The position numbers were made by a program, and so were the translations under genes. Shown here one piece after another: positions 9,701 to 16,984 of a stretch of DNA of 64,000 bases. This DNA comes from Serratia marcescens (GTDB lineage Bacteria > Pseudomonadota > Gammaproteobacteria > Enterobacterales > Enterobacteriaceae), in contig NZ_JARVZZ010000001.1 in assembly GCF_029846115.1 (NCBI RefSeq), positions 2,790,001 through 2,854,000 on the forward strand, read 5' to 3'. The notes under the pieces were generated by a model. That model was not told the DNA's origin and searched no databases. It saw only the letters and a list, made by a program, of their open reading frames with translations. The number at the start of each line of letters is the position of its first letter. The stretch's first letter is position 1.

Positions 9701-9876
9701 CCGGGGCTGCCAGCCGCTTCGGCCTGGGGCTGGTGATCGTGTCCGGCATGCTGGTGGGCACGCTGTTCACCCTGTTTGTGCTGCCGACGGTGTACACACT
9801 GTTGGCGCGCGATCACGCGGTGGCGTCGCCCCGGCAGCGTGAGTTGGCCGCCGCGCAAAAGGCGCTGACGGAATAA
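6796..9876 (+). CDS. RND multidrug efflux permease (MexI/MexW type)
   Basis: A 1026-residue inner-membrane drug/proton antiporter with the two-fold RND layout: TM1, a large periplasmic loop, TM2-7, a second loop and TM8-12. TM4 carries the proton-relay aspartates in AIGLVVDDAIVVVENV, and GLISKHGILMVEFAN is the matching TM10 motif. It follows the adaptor with a good GAGGAGA ribosome binding site. Control by SoxR and similarity to MexI suggest export of redox-active or phenazine-like compounds; substrates cannot be read from the sequence. A terminator follows at 9901. Confidence 0.92.
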   Translation: MTFTDLFVRRPVLALVVSTLILLFGALALSQLPIRQYPLLENSTITISTDYPGASSELMQGFVTQPIAQAVSSVEGVDYLSSSSVQGRSVVTVRMALNRDSTQALTEVMAKVNQVRYKLPEQAYDPVIERSAGEATAVAYVGFSSKTLSTPALSEYLTRVVEPMFTTIDGVAKVEVFGGQKMAMRLWLDSDRLAGRGLTAADVADAVRRNNYQAAPGKVKGQYVVANVRVNTDLTSVEEFRNLVVRNDGNGLVRLKDVGTVELGAAATETSALMDGEPAVFLGVFPTPTGNPLVIVDGIRHLMPAIDKMQPPGVKMALAFETARFIQASIDEVVHTLIEALAIVVAVIYLCLGSLRTVLIPVVTIPLSILGAAGLMLAFGFSVNLLTLLAMVLAIGLVVDDAIVVVENVHRHIEEGKTPLAAAMIGAREVAGPVIAMTLTLAAVYAPIGLMGGLTGALFREFALTLAGAVVVSGVVALTLSPVMSSLLLPAKQSEGRVARAAEWFFGGLTRRYARALDFSLHHRWVTGALALLVMISLPLLYLMPQRELAPTEDQAIVLTAIKAPQHANLNYVERFAYKLDEVYNRMPETESRWIINGSDGTASGIGGINLTLWQARQRSASAVQADLQRAVNDVEGTSIFAFQLPALPGSTGGLPVQMVLRTPQDYPQLYRTLEEVKQNARNSGLFMVVDSDLDYNNPLAEVHIDRAKANSLGIRMSDIGESLAVLVGENYLNRFGMDGRAYDVIPQSLREQRLTPQALARQYVRTQDNTLVPLSTVVSVAVKVEPNKLTQFNQQNAATLQAIPAPGVSMGEAVAFLERQANALPAEFSHDWQGDSRQYTQEGSALAFAFLAALVIIYLVLAAQYESLKDPLIILITVPLSICGALLPLALGYATMNIYTQVGLVTLIGLISKHGILMVEFANELQMHQGLTRRAAILQAAQIRLRPVLMTTGAMVFGLIPLLFASGAGAASRFGLGLVIVSGMLVGTLFTLFVLPTVYTLLARDHAVASPRQRELAAAQKALTE

Positions 9877-9900
9877 ACCGCCGGCGTCCGTATGAAAAAT

Positions 9901-9923
9901 AAACCCGCCTCGGCGGGTTTTTT
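9901..9923. terminator. Bidirectional terminator between the RND operon and nucA
   Basis: AACCCGCC (9902-9909) pairs with GGCGGGTT (9912-9919), with T runs on the plus side and A runs on the other. It lies between two convergent genes. Confidence 0.88.
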
Positions 9924-9925
9924 CG

Positions 9926-10726
9926 TCAGTTTTTGCAGCCCATCAGGTCCGGCAGGACGCCGGGCTTGCTCTTCAGCGAAGCCTGTACGTCGTCCGGCAG
10001 ACCGGCCCAGATGATCAGGCCGGTACGTTTCTCGATCTCGTCCACCGTCACGCGGAATTGGCAGAAATCGGCGCCCTTCGGCGTGTTCTGATCGAACAGG
10101 AAAGCGGCATAGTGGTTTACCGCTGGGCTGTTGTTGATGAAAATCACCTTCCAGTAGGCGCTGGGGATGGTGTGCGCTTTCTGGGTGCCCGGCAGTTTGC
10201 CCATATCGCGCTCATACAACGGCCCGGTCACGGTATAGACCGAGGAGATGTCGGCGCGATCGATCAGCTTGCGTTCCTGATCTTCCAGCCGCGCCCAGGC
10301 GCCCTGGTTAAGATCGGACTTTTGCGGCGTGATGTTGGACAGGTAGTTCAGCGATTCCCAGTCGGAAACGCCCGCCAGCGAGGCCAGCGGCGCCTGATGA
10401 CCGCGATCGACCTTCAGCGCCGCGTTGGCGCCGGTGTAATCGGCGGGCGCCAGGGTGTCGGCCGGATTGAGCGCCGGGTCGGTTTTCCAGTTGCGCGTCT
10501 TGCCGCTGGCCGGCGTGTCTTTGGTGATGTGATAGGCCACCCAGTTGGCGAACTTGGTTGTGCTGTTGTTGTTCAACGTATAAGCATGACGCACGATCGA
10601 CACGTTGCTGCTGCCGCCGGTCGGGCAGCCGACCGCGCAGTTGTCGATGGATTCGAGCGTGTCGGCCGACGCCTGTGCGGCGAACAGCAGGGCGGCCAGG
10701 GCCAACATATTGTTGTTAAAGCGCAT
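9926..10726 (-). CDS. nucA: Extracellular DNA/RNA non-specific endonuclease (Serratia nuclease)
   Basis: A 266-residue precursor practically identical to the S. marcescens nuclease. The signal peptide ends AQASA, with cleavage before Asp22. The active-site DRGH motif has His110 (His89 of the mature enzyme), with Arg78, Asn140 and Glu148 also in place. Disulfide cysteines are Cys30/Cys34 and the later pair. It cleaves all forms of DNA and RNA using Mg2+ and is secreted to the medium. From memory there are a few substitutions, such as Asn6 and VLPDLMG near the end. A perfect LexA box lies upstream at 10753-10772, in line with known SOS control. Confidence 0.98.
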   Translation of the reverse strand: MRFNNNMLALAALLFAAQASADTLESIDNCAVGCPTGGSSNVSIVRHAYTLNNNSTTKFANWVAYHITKDTPASGKTRNWKTDPALNPADTLAPADYTGANAALKVDRGHQAPLASLAGVSDWESLNYLSNITPQKSDLNQGAWARLEDQERKLIDRADISSVYTVTGPLYERDMGKLPGTQKAHTIPSAYWKVIFINNSPAVNHYAAFLFDQNTPKGADFCQFRVTVDEIEKRTGLIIWAGLPDDVQASLKSKPGVLPDLMGCKN

Positions 10727-10752
10727 ATTCATATCCTCAATAAGTTAAAAAA

Positions 10753-10772
10753 TACTGTATATATTTACAGTA
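10753..10772 (-). promoter_or_regulatory. LexA (SOS) box of nucA
   Basis: TACTGTATATATTTACAGTA matches the LexA consensus CTGT-N8-ACAG perfectly, with TA flanks on both sides. It lies 27 bases upstream of the nucA start. Production of this nuclease is known to depend on the SOS response. Confidence 0.9.
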
Positions 10773-10867
10773 AATTAAACTTATCGCAGTGAAACGAATA
10801 CAACAATGCAACATATTCATGTTGTGAATGTGTCAGTCATAGTACAGCCATGCTGCACGTAAAATGC

Positions 10868-10903
10868 GGCAAAAATGAAAACGGCGTCCAACAGACGCCG
10901 TTT
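10868..10903 (-). terminator. Terminator of the 10918 gene
   Basis: A 10-bp stem (10879-10888 with 10894-10903; core ACGGCGTC) with a 5-nt loop is followed, on the minus strand, by TTCATTTTT. It lies 15 bases after the stop codon. Confidence 0.85.
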
Positions 10904-10917
10904 CAAAGGGGGGAGAA

Positions 10918-11265
10918 TTACTCCAGCAGGTCGTTGACCGTGCGGCGCACATAGTGCGTCATTTGCGCCAGATCGTCCGGCGACACCGGGCCGCCGCCGG
11001 CGCGCACCACCTGCTGTTCGATCTGGGCGATCTCTTGCTCGACCTTGTTGGCGATTTGCACTTTGACTATCTTGTCCACCGAAGACAGCAGCACCTTCAA
11101 GACCACTTTCAGCGCGATGTTCTCGCAGAACGAGTCGTAGTGATGAACCGGCGGCGGCGGGGCCGGAGCCGGCTCGGGCGCGCGCGGAGCCAGAGCCTTG
11201 AAGCTGTCTACATTTTCAATAATAAGATCCATGTCTCTTATTAGTTCATCAAAATCTTTAGACAC
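10918..11265 (-). CDS. Hypothetical protein with proline-rich linker, 115 aa
   Basis: Not recognised. An acidic N-terminal helix (DELIRDMDLIIENVDSF) is followed by an Ala/Pro-rich linker (residues 27-40), then two predicted helices with no signal peptide or membrane segment. KVQIANKVEQEIAQIEQQV looks like a coiled coil. It has its own strong terminator and no operon partner. The protein is probably cytoplasmic and may be oligomeric or a partner-binding adaptor. Confidence 0.65.
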   Translation of the reverse strand: MSKDFDELIRDMDLIIENVDSFKALAPRAPEPAPAPPPPVHHYDSFCENIALKVVLKVLLSSVDKIVKVQIANKVEQEIAQIEQQVVRAGGGPVSPDDLAQMTHYVRRTVNDLLE

Positions 11266-11468
11266 TGACTTATTCCCTTCGCTGTGCGCAAAAAACAGAA
11301 CGCCCGTCCTCGGGCTGAAAGCGGATGAGCGACGGGCAGAACGAATTCGGGCCTGGCCTTCAGACGCTGAATGGCCGGGGGACGGGCATTCTAACCTTGC
11401 GGCGGGTCGGCAACAAGATGGGGCCGTGCGAATGCGCGGCCCTTTGAATCACAGGCGCAGGAGGGTGC

Positions 11469-12068
11469 TTAACTTTTCAGCTTGGCGGTGATTTTTGCCA
11501 CGTGCTCGCCCTGATAGCGGGCAATGGTCAACTCTTCGTTGCTCGGTTGCCGCGAACCGTCGGCGCCGGCGATGGTGGTGGCGCCATACGGGGTGCCGCC
11601 GCGTACCTGCGAAACGTCAAACAGCTCTGGCGTGGCATAGCCGATCGGCACGATGATGAAACCGTGGTGCGCCAGCGTGGTCCAGGTGGAACTGATGGTG
11701 TGTTCCTGGCCGCCGCCGGTGCCGGTAGAGGAGAAGACGCTGCCTACCTTGCCGTACAACGCGCCGGAAGCCCACAGGCCGCCGGTCTGATCGAGGAAGG
11801 TGCGCATCTGCCCGGCCATATTGCCGAAGCGGGTCGGCGTGCCGAAGATAATGCCGTCATAGTCCGCCAGCTCCTGCGGGCTGGCGATCGGCGCCTGCTG
11901 ATGTTGTTTGCCCCCGGCTTTGGCAAAGGCCTCCGGCGTCATGGTTTCCGGCACGCGTTTAATCGTCACGTCCACGCCGTTAACCCGATTCGCGCCTTCG
12001 GCCACCGCCTGCGCCAGGTGTTCGATATGGCCGTACATTGAGTAATAAAGCACCAACACTTTCGTCAT
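11469..12068 (-). CDS. wrbA: NAD(P)H:quinone oxidoreductase WrbA
   Basis: A 199-residue flavodoxin-like FMN protein. The N terminus [17 protein letters not shown] binds the FMN phosphate. [21 protein letters not shown] and [12 protein letters not shown] are WrbA signatures that separate it from plain flavodoxins. It makes two-electron reductions of quinones and so avoids semiquinone radicals; in E. coli it belongs to the stationary-phase and stress regulon. It is a single gene. Confidence 0.95.
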   Translation of the reverse strand: MTKVLVLYYSMYGHIEHLAQAVAEGANRVNGVDVTIKRVPETMTPEAFAKAGGKQHQQAPIASPQELADYDGIIFGTPTRFGNMAGQMRTFLDQTGGLWASGALYGKVGSVFSSTGTGGGQEHTISSTWTTLAHHGFIIVPIGYATPELFDVSQVRGGTPYGATTIAGADGSRQPSNEELTIARYQGEHVAKITAKLKS

Positions 12069-12154
12069 GTTCCGTACTCCCGCTCAGATGATTAACAAAA
12101 ACCCTTGATAAGCATAGAAGCGAATGACGAATTTGGTTTTGTCGAATGGCGGAT

Positions 12155-12625
12155 TCAGGGCAAGCGCCGCAGCTTGTGCGCCAGCCGCTGTTCCTGCCAG
12201 CGGCTGAAGACATTGCGTAGCAGCAGGGTGCGCACCGCCCGCATGACCAGCGCGAGGCTCATGCCGCCGATCGCCCACAGCGACCAGAGATATTGCGGGT
12301 GGGTAAACCCATTGATGGCGAACAACATCACGCCAATCACGGCGAAACGCACCGCCATGCTCAGCAGTTTGCCTTCTGCCGCGACCTGGCGACGAATACG
12401 CTGTTCGTCAGGCGTCTCCTCCTCCATTACCTGTTGCGGCTGCGCATTGAGATCGCTGACCTGCACGCCCAGCGCGGCAGCGATCGCGGTCAAGGTTTCC
12501 AGGCTGGCCTGTTCACCGTTTTCAATCCGCTGGACGGTGCGGGTGCTGAGGCCGGCGATCGTCGCCAGCTGCTCCTGCGACCAGCCTTTTTCCAGACGTA
12601 ATGGCCTGATGCGGTACTTTTGCAT
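12155..12625 (-). CDS. XRE-family regulator with a two-helix membrane domain, 156 aa
   Basis: Residues 5-60 form a Cro/C1-type helix-turn-helix (RLEKGWSQEQLATIAGLSTRTVQRIENG). A charged linker leads to two hydrophobic helices near residues 87-107 and 113-131, the pattern of the 2TM domain, then a basic tail. The regulator is therefore likely tethered to the inner membrane and may sense a membrane or envelope signal. The target is unknown; the gene stands alone. Confidence 0.8.
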   Translation of the reverse strand: MQKYRIRPLRLEKGWSQEQLATIAGLSTRTVQRIENGEQASLETLTAIAAALGVQVSDLNAQPQQVMEEETPDEQRIRRQVAAEGKLLSMAVRFAVIGVMLFAINGFTHPQYLWSLWAIGGMSLALVMRAVRTLLLRNVFSRWQEQRLAHKLRRLP

Positions 12626-12742
12626 GGTGCACTCCTGAGTTCGCTGTCACTTTCATTCAGTGTAGGGCGAGCGGGGTGGCGGCGCCACGACAGCGGCACG
12701 ACAGCGAGACGACATCCGCCGCCGGCGCGGGCCGGCGGGCAG

Positions 12743-13318
12743 TCAGAAGGCGACGTTGCGGATAAAGCGCAGGGGCTGGTCGCCGTGGTTGGCGTAAGCG
12801 TAGCGTTGATCGCTGTTGAAGGTTTGCGCGGCGCCGGCGGTGAGCGTCAGCGTATCTTGTTCCAGCTCCAGCGTCAGGGTACCGGCAATCACGTAGATCA
12901 TTTCGCTCCAGCCTTCGGCGTCCGGCGCAGAGTCATAGCGCTCGCCCGGCATCAGCGTCCATTCCCACAGCTCGGCCCGCTGCCGCGCCGGTACGCTGGC
13001 GGCGAACAGCGCCTGGCTGCCCGGCTTCGCGCCTTGCCAGGCCAGTTCCCCCACCAGATGGCTGCCGCGCGCTTCCGGCGCCTGGATCAGATCGGTGAAG
13101 GAAATCGTCAGGGCGGCGGCGATCTTATCGAGCACCGCCAGGCTGACGTTGCGATCGCCGGCCTCGATGCCCGCCAGCATGCGGCGGCTGACGCCGGAAA
13201 GCTCGGCCAGCGCCATCTGGCTCAGGCCCGCCCGTTGGCGGTATCCGCGCAGGTTGCTGCTCAGGTACTGCAGCACCTTGGGGGGATCGGTTTTTGCGTT
13301 ATGCGCCGTATTGCTCAT
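12743..13318 (-). CDS. XRE-cupin transcriptional regulator, 191 aa
   Basis: An N-terminal XRE helix-turn-helix (residues 19-75, RQRAGLSQMALAELSGVSRRMLAGIE) is joined to a C-terminal cupin barrel (residues 115-190, with WEWTLMPGERYD and MIYVIAGTLTLELE). Such proteins often repress a divergent transporter or catabolic gene and respond to a small ligand in the cupin pocket. The EamA-type exporter at 13386 is transcribed away from it across a 67-base gap that holds a near-perfect palindrome (13350-13365). It is therefore the likely target. Confidence 0.88.
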   Translation of the reverse strand: MSNTAHNAKTDPPKVLQYLSSNLRGYRQRAGLSQMALAELSGVSRRMLAGIEAGDRNVSLAVLDKIAAALTISFTDLIQAPEARGSHLVGELAWQGAKPGSQALFAASVPARQRAELWEWTLMPGERYDSAPDAEGWSEMIYVIAGTLTLELEQDTLTLTAGAAQTFNSDQRYAYANHGDQPLRFIRNVAF

Positions 13319-13349
13319 CGCCGGACTTTATCTCATACTGGCAGGATCT

Positions 13350-13365
13350 GTGCATTATATTGCAC
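13350..13365. promoter_or_regulatory. Candidate operator of the XRE-cupin regulator
   Basis: GTGCATTATATTGCAC is a 14-of-16 palindrome (GTGCA-n-TATA-n-TGCAC) in the short divergent gap. It overlaps sequence able to serve as a -10 element. Confidence 0.55.
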
Positions 13366-13385
13366 TCAGCAGGAAGGGCAAGCCG

Positions 13386-14309
13386 GTGTCAGCAGCAAAA
13401 AAATCCTTTATTTCCACCGTGGTTCCGCAAATCAGGCTGCCGGAGGCGGTGTTGATTTTCATCACCATGATCTGGGGCGGCACCTTTTTGGCGGTGCATC
13501 ATGCGATGCAGGTCAGCGGGCCGTTCTTTTTCGTCGGCCTGCGTTTCGCCACCGCCACGCTGGCGCTGACCCTGTTTTCGCTGCGCGTGTTGCGCGGCCT
13601 GACCCTGTATGAACTGAAGGCGGGCGGGCTGATTGGGCTGGCGATCATGTTCGGCTACAGCATGCAAACCGTCGGCCTGCAGACCATCACCAGCAGCCAA
13701 TCGGCGTTTATCACCGCCATGTACGTGCCGATCGTGCCACTGTTGCAATGGTTGGTGCTGGGGCGGTTCCCCGGCATTATGTCGTGGATCGGCATTCTGC
13801 TGGCCTTTACCGGCCTGATGCTGCTGGCGGCGCCGAGCAGCACCGACATGACGCTGAGCCTCGGCGAAATTCTGACGCTGGCCGGCACCCTGGGCATGGC
13901 GGCAGAGATCATTTTGATCGGCGCTTTCGCCGGCAAGGTGAATATCCGCCGGGTGACCATCGTGCAGCTGGCGACCGCCTCGCTGGCTTCATTTTTGATG
14001 ATGGCACCGACCGGCGAGTCGCCGCCGCCGTATTCGGATTACCTGCTGTACAGCGCCATTGGGCTGGGGCTGGCCAGCGCCTTGATTCAGCTGACCATGA
14101 ACTGGGCGCAGCGCAGCGTTTCGCCGACGCGGGCCACGGTGATTTACGCCGGCGAACCGGTCTGGGCGGGCATCGTCGGGCGGTTGGCCGGGGAGCGTTT
14201 GCCGGGCGTGGCGTTATTGGGGGGCGCGTTGATCGTGATTGGGGTGGTGGTCAGCGAACTGCGCGTGCGGCGCAAGGATAAAGCGGCGGTGGCGACGGAA
14301 GCGGATTAG
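13386..14309 (+). CDS. DMT superfamily (EamA) transporter, 307 aa
   Basis: A ten-helix inner-membrane protein made of two EamA repeats. The first starts with PEAVLIFITMIWGGTFLAVHHAM and the second around residue 160. It probably exports metabolites or amino acids, with unknown substrate. A longer open frame reaches back to 13095 but would overlap the divergent regulator completely. The GTG at 13386, 7 bases after AGGAAGGG, is the supported start. Regulation by the adjacent XRE-cupin protein is inferred. Confidence 0.87.
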   Translation: MSAAKKSFISTVVPQIRLPEAVLIFITMIWGGTFLAVHHAMQVSGPFFFVGLRFATATLALTLFSLRVLRGLTLYELKAGGLIGLAIMFGYSMQTVGLQTITSSQSAFITAMYVPIVPLLQWLVLGRFPGIMSWIGILLAFTGLMLLAAPSSTDMTLSLGEILTLAGTLGMAAEIILIGAFAGKVNIRRVTIVQLATASLASFLMMAPTGESPPPYSDYLLYSAIGLGLASALIQLTMNWAQRSVSPTRATVIYAGEPVWAGIVGRLAGERLPGVALLGGALIVIGVVVSELRVRRKDKAAVATEAD

Positions 14310-14330
14310 CGCAGAGGCACAAAAAGAAGT

Positions 14331-14357
14331 AAGGGGCGGAGATATCCGCCCCTTTTT
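14331..14357. terminator. Bidirectional terminator between the EamA gene and cycA
   Basis: GGGGCGGA (14333-14340) pairs with TCCGCCCC (14345-14352) over a GATA loop, with T5 on one side and A-rich sequence on the other, between convergent genes. Confidence 0.88.
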
Positions 14358-14360
14358 GCA

Positions 14361-15761
14361 TCACGCGGTTTTCTTCTTGCGCAGGAACACGTAAGACAGG
14401 CCGAGCACGATGAACCACAGCGGGGTGACGATCAGCGCCTGGCGGGTGTCTTCGCGCAGCGAAAGCAGCACCAGCACGAACACGAAGAACGCCATGCACA
14501 CCCAGCACATCAGCTTGCCGGCAGGCATCTTGTAGATCGATTTCTGGTGCAGCGCCGGGCGCTGTTTACGGTAGACCAGGTACGAACACAGGATGATGGT
14601 CCAGACGAACATGAACAGAATCGCCGATACGGTGGTCACCAGGGTGAAGACCGTCATCACGTTCGGGATCAGATAAATCAGCACCACGCCGCCCAGCAGG
14701 CAGATGCAGGAGAAGGTGAGGCCGTTGGCCGGCACCGCGCGCTTGGACAGGTTGGCGAACGATTTCGGCGCGTCGCCTTCCTGCGCCAGCCCGAACAGCA
14801 TGCGGCTGGTGGAGAACACGCCGCTGTTGGCGGAAGAGGCGGCGGAGGTCAGCACCACGAAGTTGATCACGCTGGCCGCAGCCGGCAGGCCGATCAGCAC
14901 GAACAATTCAACGAACGGGCTCTTGTCCGCCACCACGGAATTCCACGGCGTCACCGACATGATGACGATCAGGGCGAACACGTAGAACATGATGATGCGG
15001 ATAGGAATCGAGTTGATGGCGCGCGGCAGCGATTTCTCCGGATCCTTGGTTTCTGCGGCGGTGGTGCCCACCAGCTCAATGCCGACGAAGGCGAATACCG
15101 CAATCTGGAAGCCGGCGAAGAAGCCGCTGATGCCTTTCGGGAACATGCCGCCGTCATTCCACAGATGGGTGAATGAGGCCACGGTGCCGGTCGGCGACTG
15201 GAACTGCATGGCGATCATCACCAGCCCGGCGACGATCAGCCCGACGATGGCGACGATTTTGATCATCGCAAACCAGAACTCCATTTCGCCGAACATCTTC
15301 ACGGTCGCCAGGTTAAGGCCAAGCAGCAACAGCACGCACAGCAGCGAAGCGATCCATTGCGACAGCCCGGGGAACCAGAACTGGGCGTAGGCGGTGATCG
15401 CCACGACGTCGGCGATGCCGGTGACCACCCAGCAGAACCAGTAGGTCCAGCCGGTGAAGAACCCGGCCCACGGGCCGAGCAGATCCGCAGCGAAATCGCT
15501 GAACGATTTGTATTCCAGGTTGGACAGCAGCAGCTCGCCCATGGCGCGCATCACGAAGAACAGCATAAAGCCGATGATCATGTACACGAAGATGATCGAA
15601 GGGCCGGCCAGGCTGATGGTTTTACCGGAGCCCATAAACAGGCCGGTGCCGATGGCGCCGCCGATGGCGATCAGTTGAATATGTCGGTTAGTGAGGTTTC
15701 GCCGTAGATGATCTTCTGAAGCGGGCGTCGCGTCAGTCGCTATTTTAGAGTGATCTACCAT
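14361..15761 (-). CDS. cycA: D-serine/D-alanine/glycine permease CycA
   Basis: A 466-residue amino-acid transporter of the APC superfamily with twelve membrane helices. Long stretches (LRRNLTNRHIQLIAIGGAIG, WTYWFCWVVTG, FAGFQIAVFAFVGIELVG) match E. coli CycA. It imports glycine, D-alanine, D-serine and D-cycloserine with protons. The start at 15761 (MVDHSK) agrees with the E. coli start and has AGGA upstream; an in-frame ATG at 15788 lacks a binding site. Confidence 0.95.
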   Translation of the reverse strand: MVDHSKIATDATPASEDHLRRNLTNRHIQLIAIGGAIGTGLFMGSGKTISLAGPSIIFVYMIIGFMLFFVMRAMGELLLSNLEYKSFSDFAADLLGPWAGFFTGWTYWFCWVVTGIADVVAITAYAQFWFPGLSQWIASLLCVLLLLGLNLATVKMFGEMEFWFAMIKIVAIVGLIVAGLVMIAMQFQSPTGTVASFTHLWNDGGMFPKGISGFFAGFQIAVFAFVGIELVGTTAAETKDPEKSLPRAINSIPIRIIMFYVFALIVIMSVTPWNSVVADKSPFVELFVLIGLPAAASVINFVVLTSAASSANSGVFSTSRMLFGLAQEGDAPKSFANLSKRAVPANGLTFSCICLLGGVVLIYLIPNVMTVFTLVTTVSAILFMFVWTIILCSYLVYRKQRPALHQKSIYKMPAGKLMCWVCMAFFVFVLVLLSLREDTRQALIVTPLWFIVLGLSYVFLRKKKTA

Positions 15762-16071
15762 CTGATGATGTCCTGTTTTACCTGTCATTAGTGAAGTCGT
15801 GAGCTCTGAAGTGGCTCTTTTTTATACATTTATCCGGTTGGTCCGGCTTTAGTAAGGTAGTGCAATAACGCCACCTTTGTGCAACATGTTTACAACATTT
15901 ATACGCGGGATAAAAGTCGAACAATCTTTACACGGAGGAGGCAAATCGGACGTTCAGGGAGCGGAAGATTACTCTTCAAAAGATGGGATGAACAGACCTT
16001 ATGCGGCTTATCTCGTTGATTAAACAAAGGGTTGCAAAATTCGCATGAGAAAAAGTAATGAGTGTAAGCGT
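15762..16071. other. Intergenic region upstream of cycA
   Basis: No gene is seen. It must contain the leftward cycA promoter. Open frames across it have no family resemblance. Confidence 0.4.
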
Positions 16072-16100
16072 TTGACAGCGATGGCGGCGAAGAGGGCAAT
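16072..16100 (+). promoter_or_regulatory. Possible promoter of tRNA-Lys(CUU)
   Basis: A perfect -35 TTGACA (16072-16077) is followed after 17 bases by a poor -10 (GGCAAT, 16095-16100). The tRNA begins 10 bases later. The weak -10 makes this tentative. Confidence 0.4.
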
Positions 16101-16110
16101 TTACCTCGTT

Positions 16111-16186
16111 GGGTCGTTAGCTCAGTCGGTAGAGCCGTTGACTCTTAATCCATGGGCCACAGGTTCGAACCCTGTACGACCCACCA
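16111..16186 (+). tRNA. tRNA-Lys (anticodon CUU)
   Basis: A 76-nt tRNA. The acceptor stem GGGTCGT pairs with ACGACCC, the discriminator is A and CCA is encoded. The CTT anticodon is at 16144-16146. It resembles E. coli tRNA-Lys but reads AAG specifically. The anticodon stem GTTGA/TCCAT has one U-C mismatch in its third pair and a G-U at the top, so the stem is weaker than usual. Confidence 0.9.
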
Positions 16187-16406
16187 ACCAAATCAGCGTG
16201 TTACGCCCAGGCTTTTCTCTGCTTGTTTCCTCATTGCGCCGTTTTAAGCGCGCTTTTTGCAAAAAAATTCGCATTTTTCGACTGATGTTCAGAAAGGTGA
16301 TCTGGCGCAAACTGCGGTGTTGCACCGCAGTTTATACGGCAAGAGAGGCTGTGCGCTGGCGCAACGTCGGCGCATGGAGCGGTCATTTGCCCAAGAATCT
16401 TTCAGG

Positions 16407-16910
16407 TCAAGATGCGGGGAATACATGCGCAGCCGACATCAAGAGCAGCGCCCAGGCGGCGGCCGAGAGCGCGGCGGTGGCATAGACGCGCCCCAGCGGC
16501 AGCTTCAGCATGCCGGCCATCAGCGGTACGGTATAGCGCATTACCGCCAGAAAACGCGAGGCGAACAGCAACGGCAGCCCTCTTTTTTGCAGGGCGCGCT
16601 GGGCTTTGCGCAGAGGCGCATGAAAACGCGCCGGTAGCCGGCTGCCAAGATCGCGGCGGCATAGCAGCGCGCCGCAGTGGAACGACAAGATCGATCCCAG
16701 CGCGGCCCCGAGGGTGATGGCCGCCCAAACGGCGCCGACAGGCAGCGCGTGCTTGCCCGCAACGATGCCCATCAGCAGCGTGACCGAGGCGGGCGGCAGG
16801 ACGGAGGAAACGAAGATCACGGATTTACCCAGCGCAAACAGGAAAATCAGCAGCAGCAACATCTCTGGATTCGGGCTGTATTTGGCGATAATGTGTGTCA
16901 ATTCATTCAT
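16407..16910 (-). CDS. DedA/VTT family membrane protein, 167 aa
   Basis: A polytopic inner-membrane protein of the DedA (SNARE-associated/VTT) family. It shows the re-entrant hydrophobic segments with VLPPASVTLLMG and the later SRFLAVMRYTVPLMAGMLK, which matches the conserved F/GR-x-x-P-x-x-R region in altered form. Family members translocate undecaprenyl phosphate or other lipids and support proton-motive force. It is short for the family (usually about 200 residues), and the specific role is unknown. It ends 75 bases downstream of the MFS gene, with its own start between them. Confidence 0.75.
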   Translation of the reverse strand: MNELTHIIAKYSPNPEMLLLLIFLFALGKSVIFVSSVLPPASVTLLMGIVAGKHALPVGAVWAAITLGAALGSILSFHCGALLCRRDLGSRLPARFHAPLRKAQRALQKRGLPLLFASRFLAVMRYTVPLMAGMLKLPLGRVYATAALSAAAWALLLMSAAHVFPAS

Positions 16911-16984
16911 TTAACACCTGTGGGCGAGAGGGCTGAGTGCCAGTGTCCCATCCACAGGTTCAATAATGGCTAAATAACGCGCCG

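Noticed and set aside
7387..9858. 823-codon open frame on the minus strand opposite the RND permease
   Set aside because: It lies fully inside a clear permease gene, is full of His, Gln and Arg as expected from the antisense of GC-rich codons, and has no family resemblance.
16072..16186. tRNA-Lys as an integration site of a genomic island
   Set aside because: No integrase gene follows and no repeat of the tRNA 3' end was noticed in the window.
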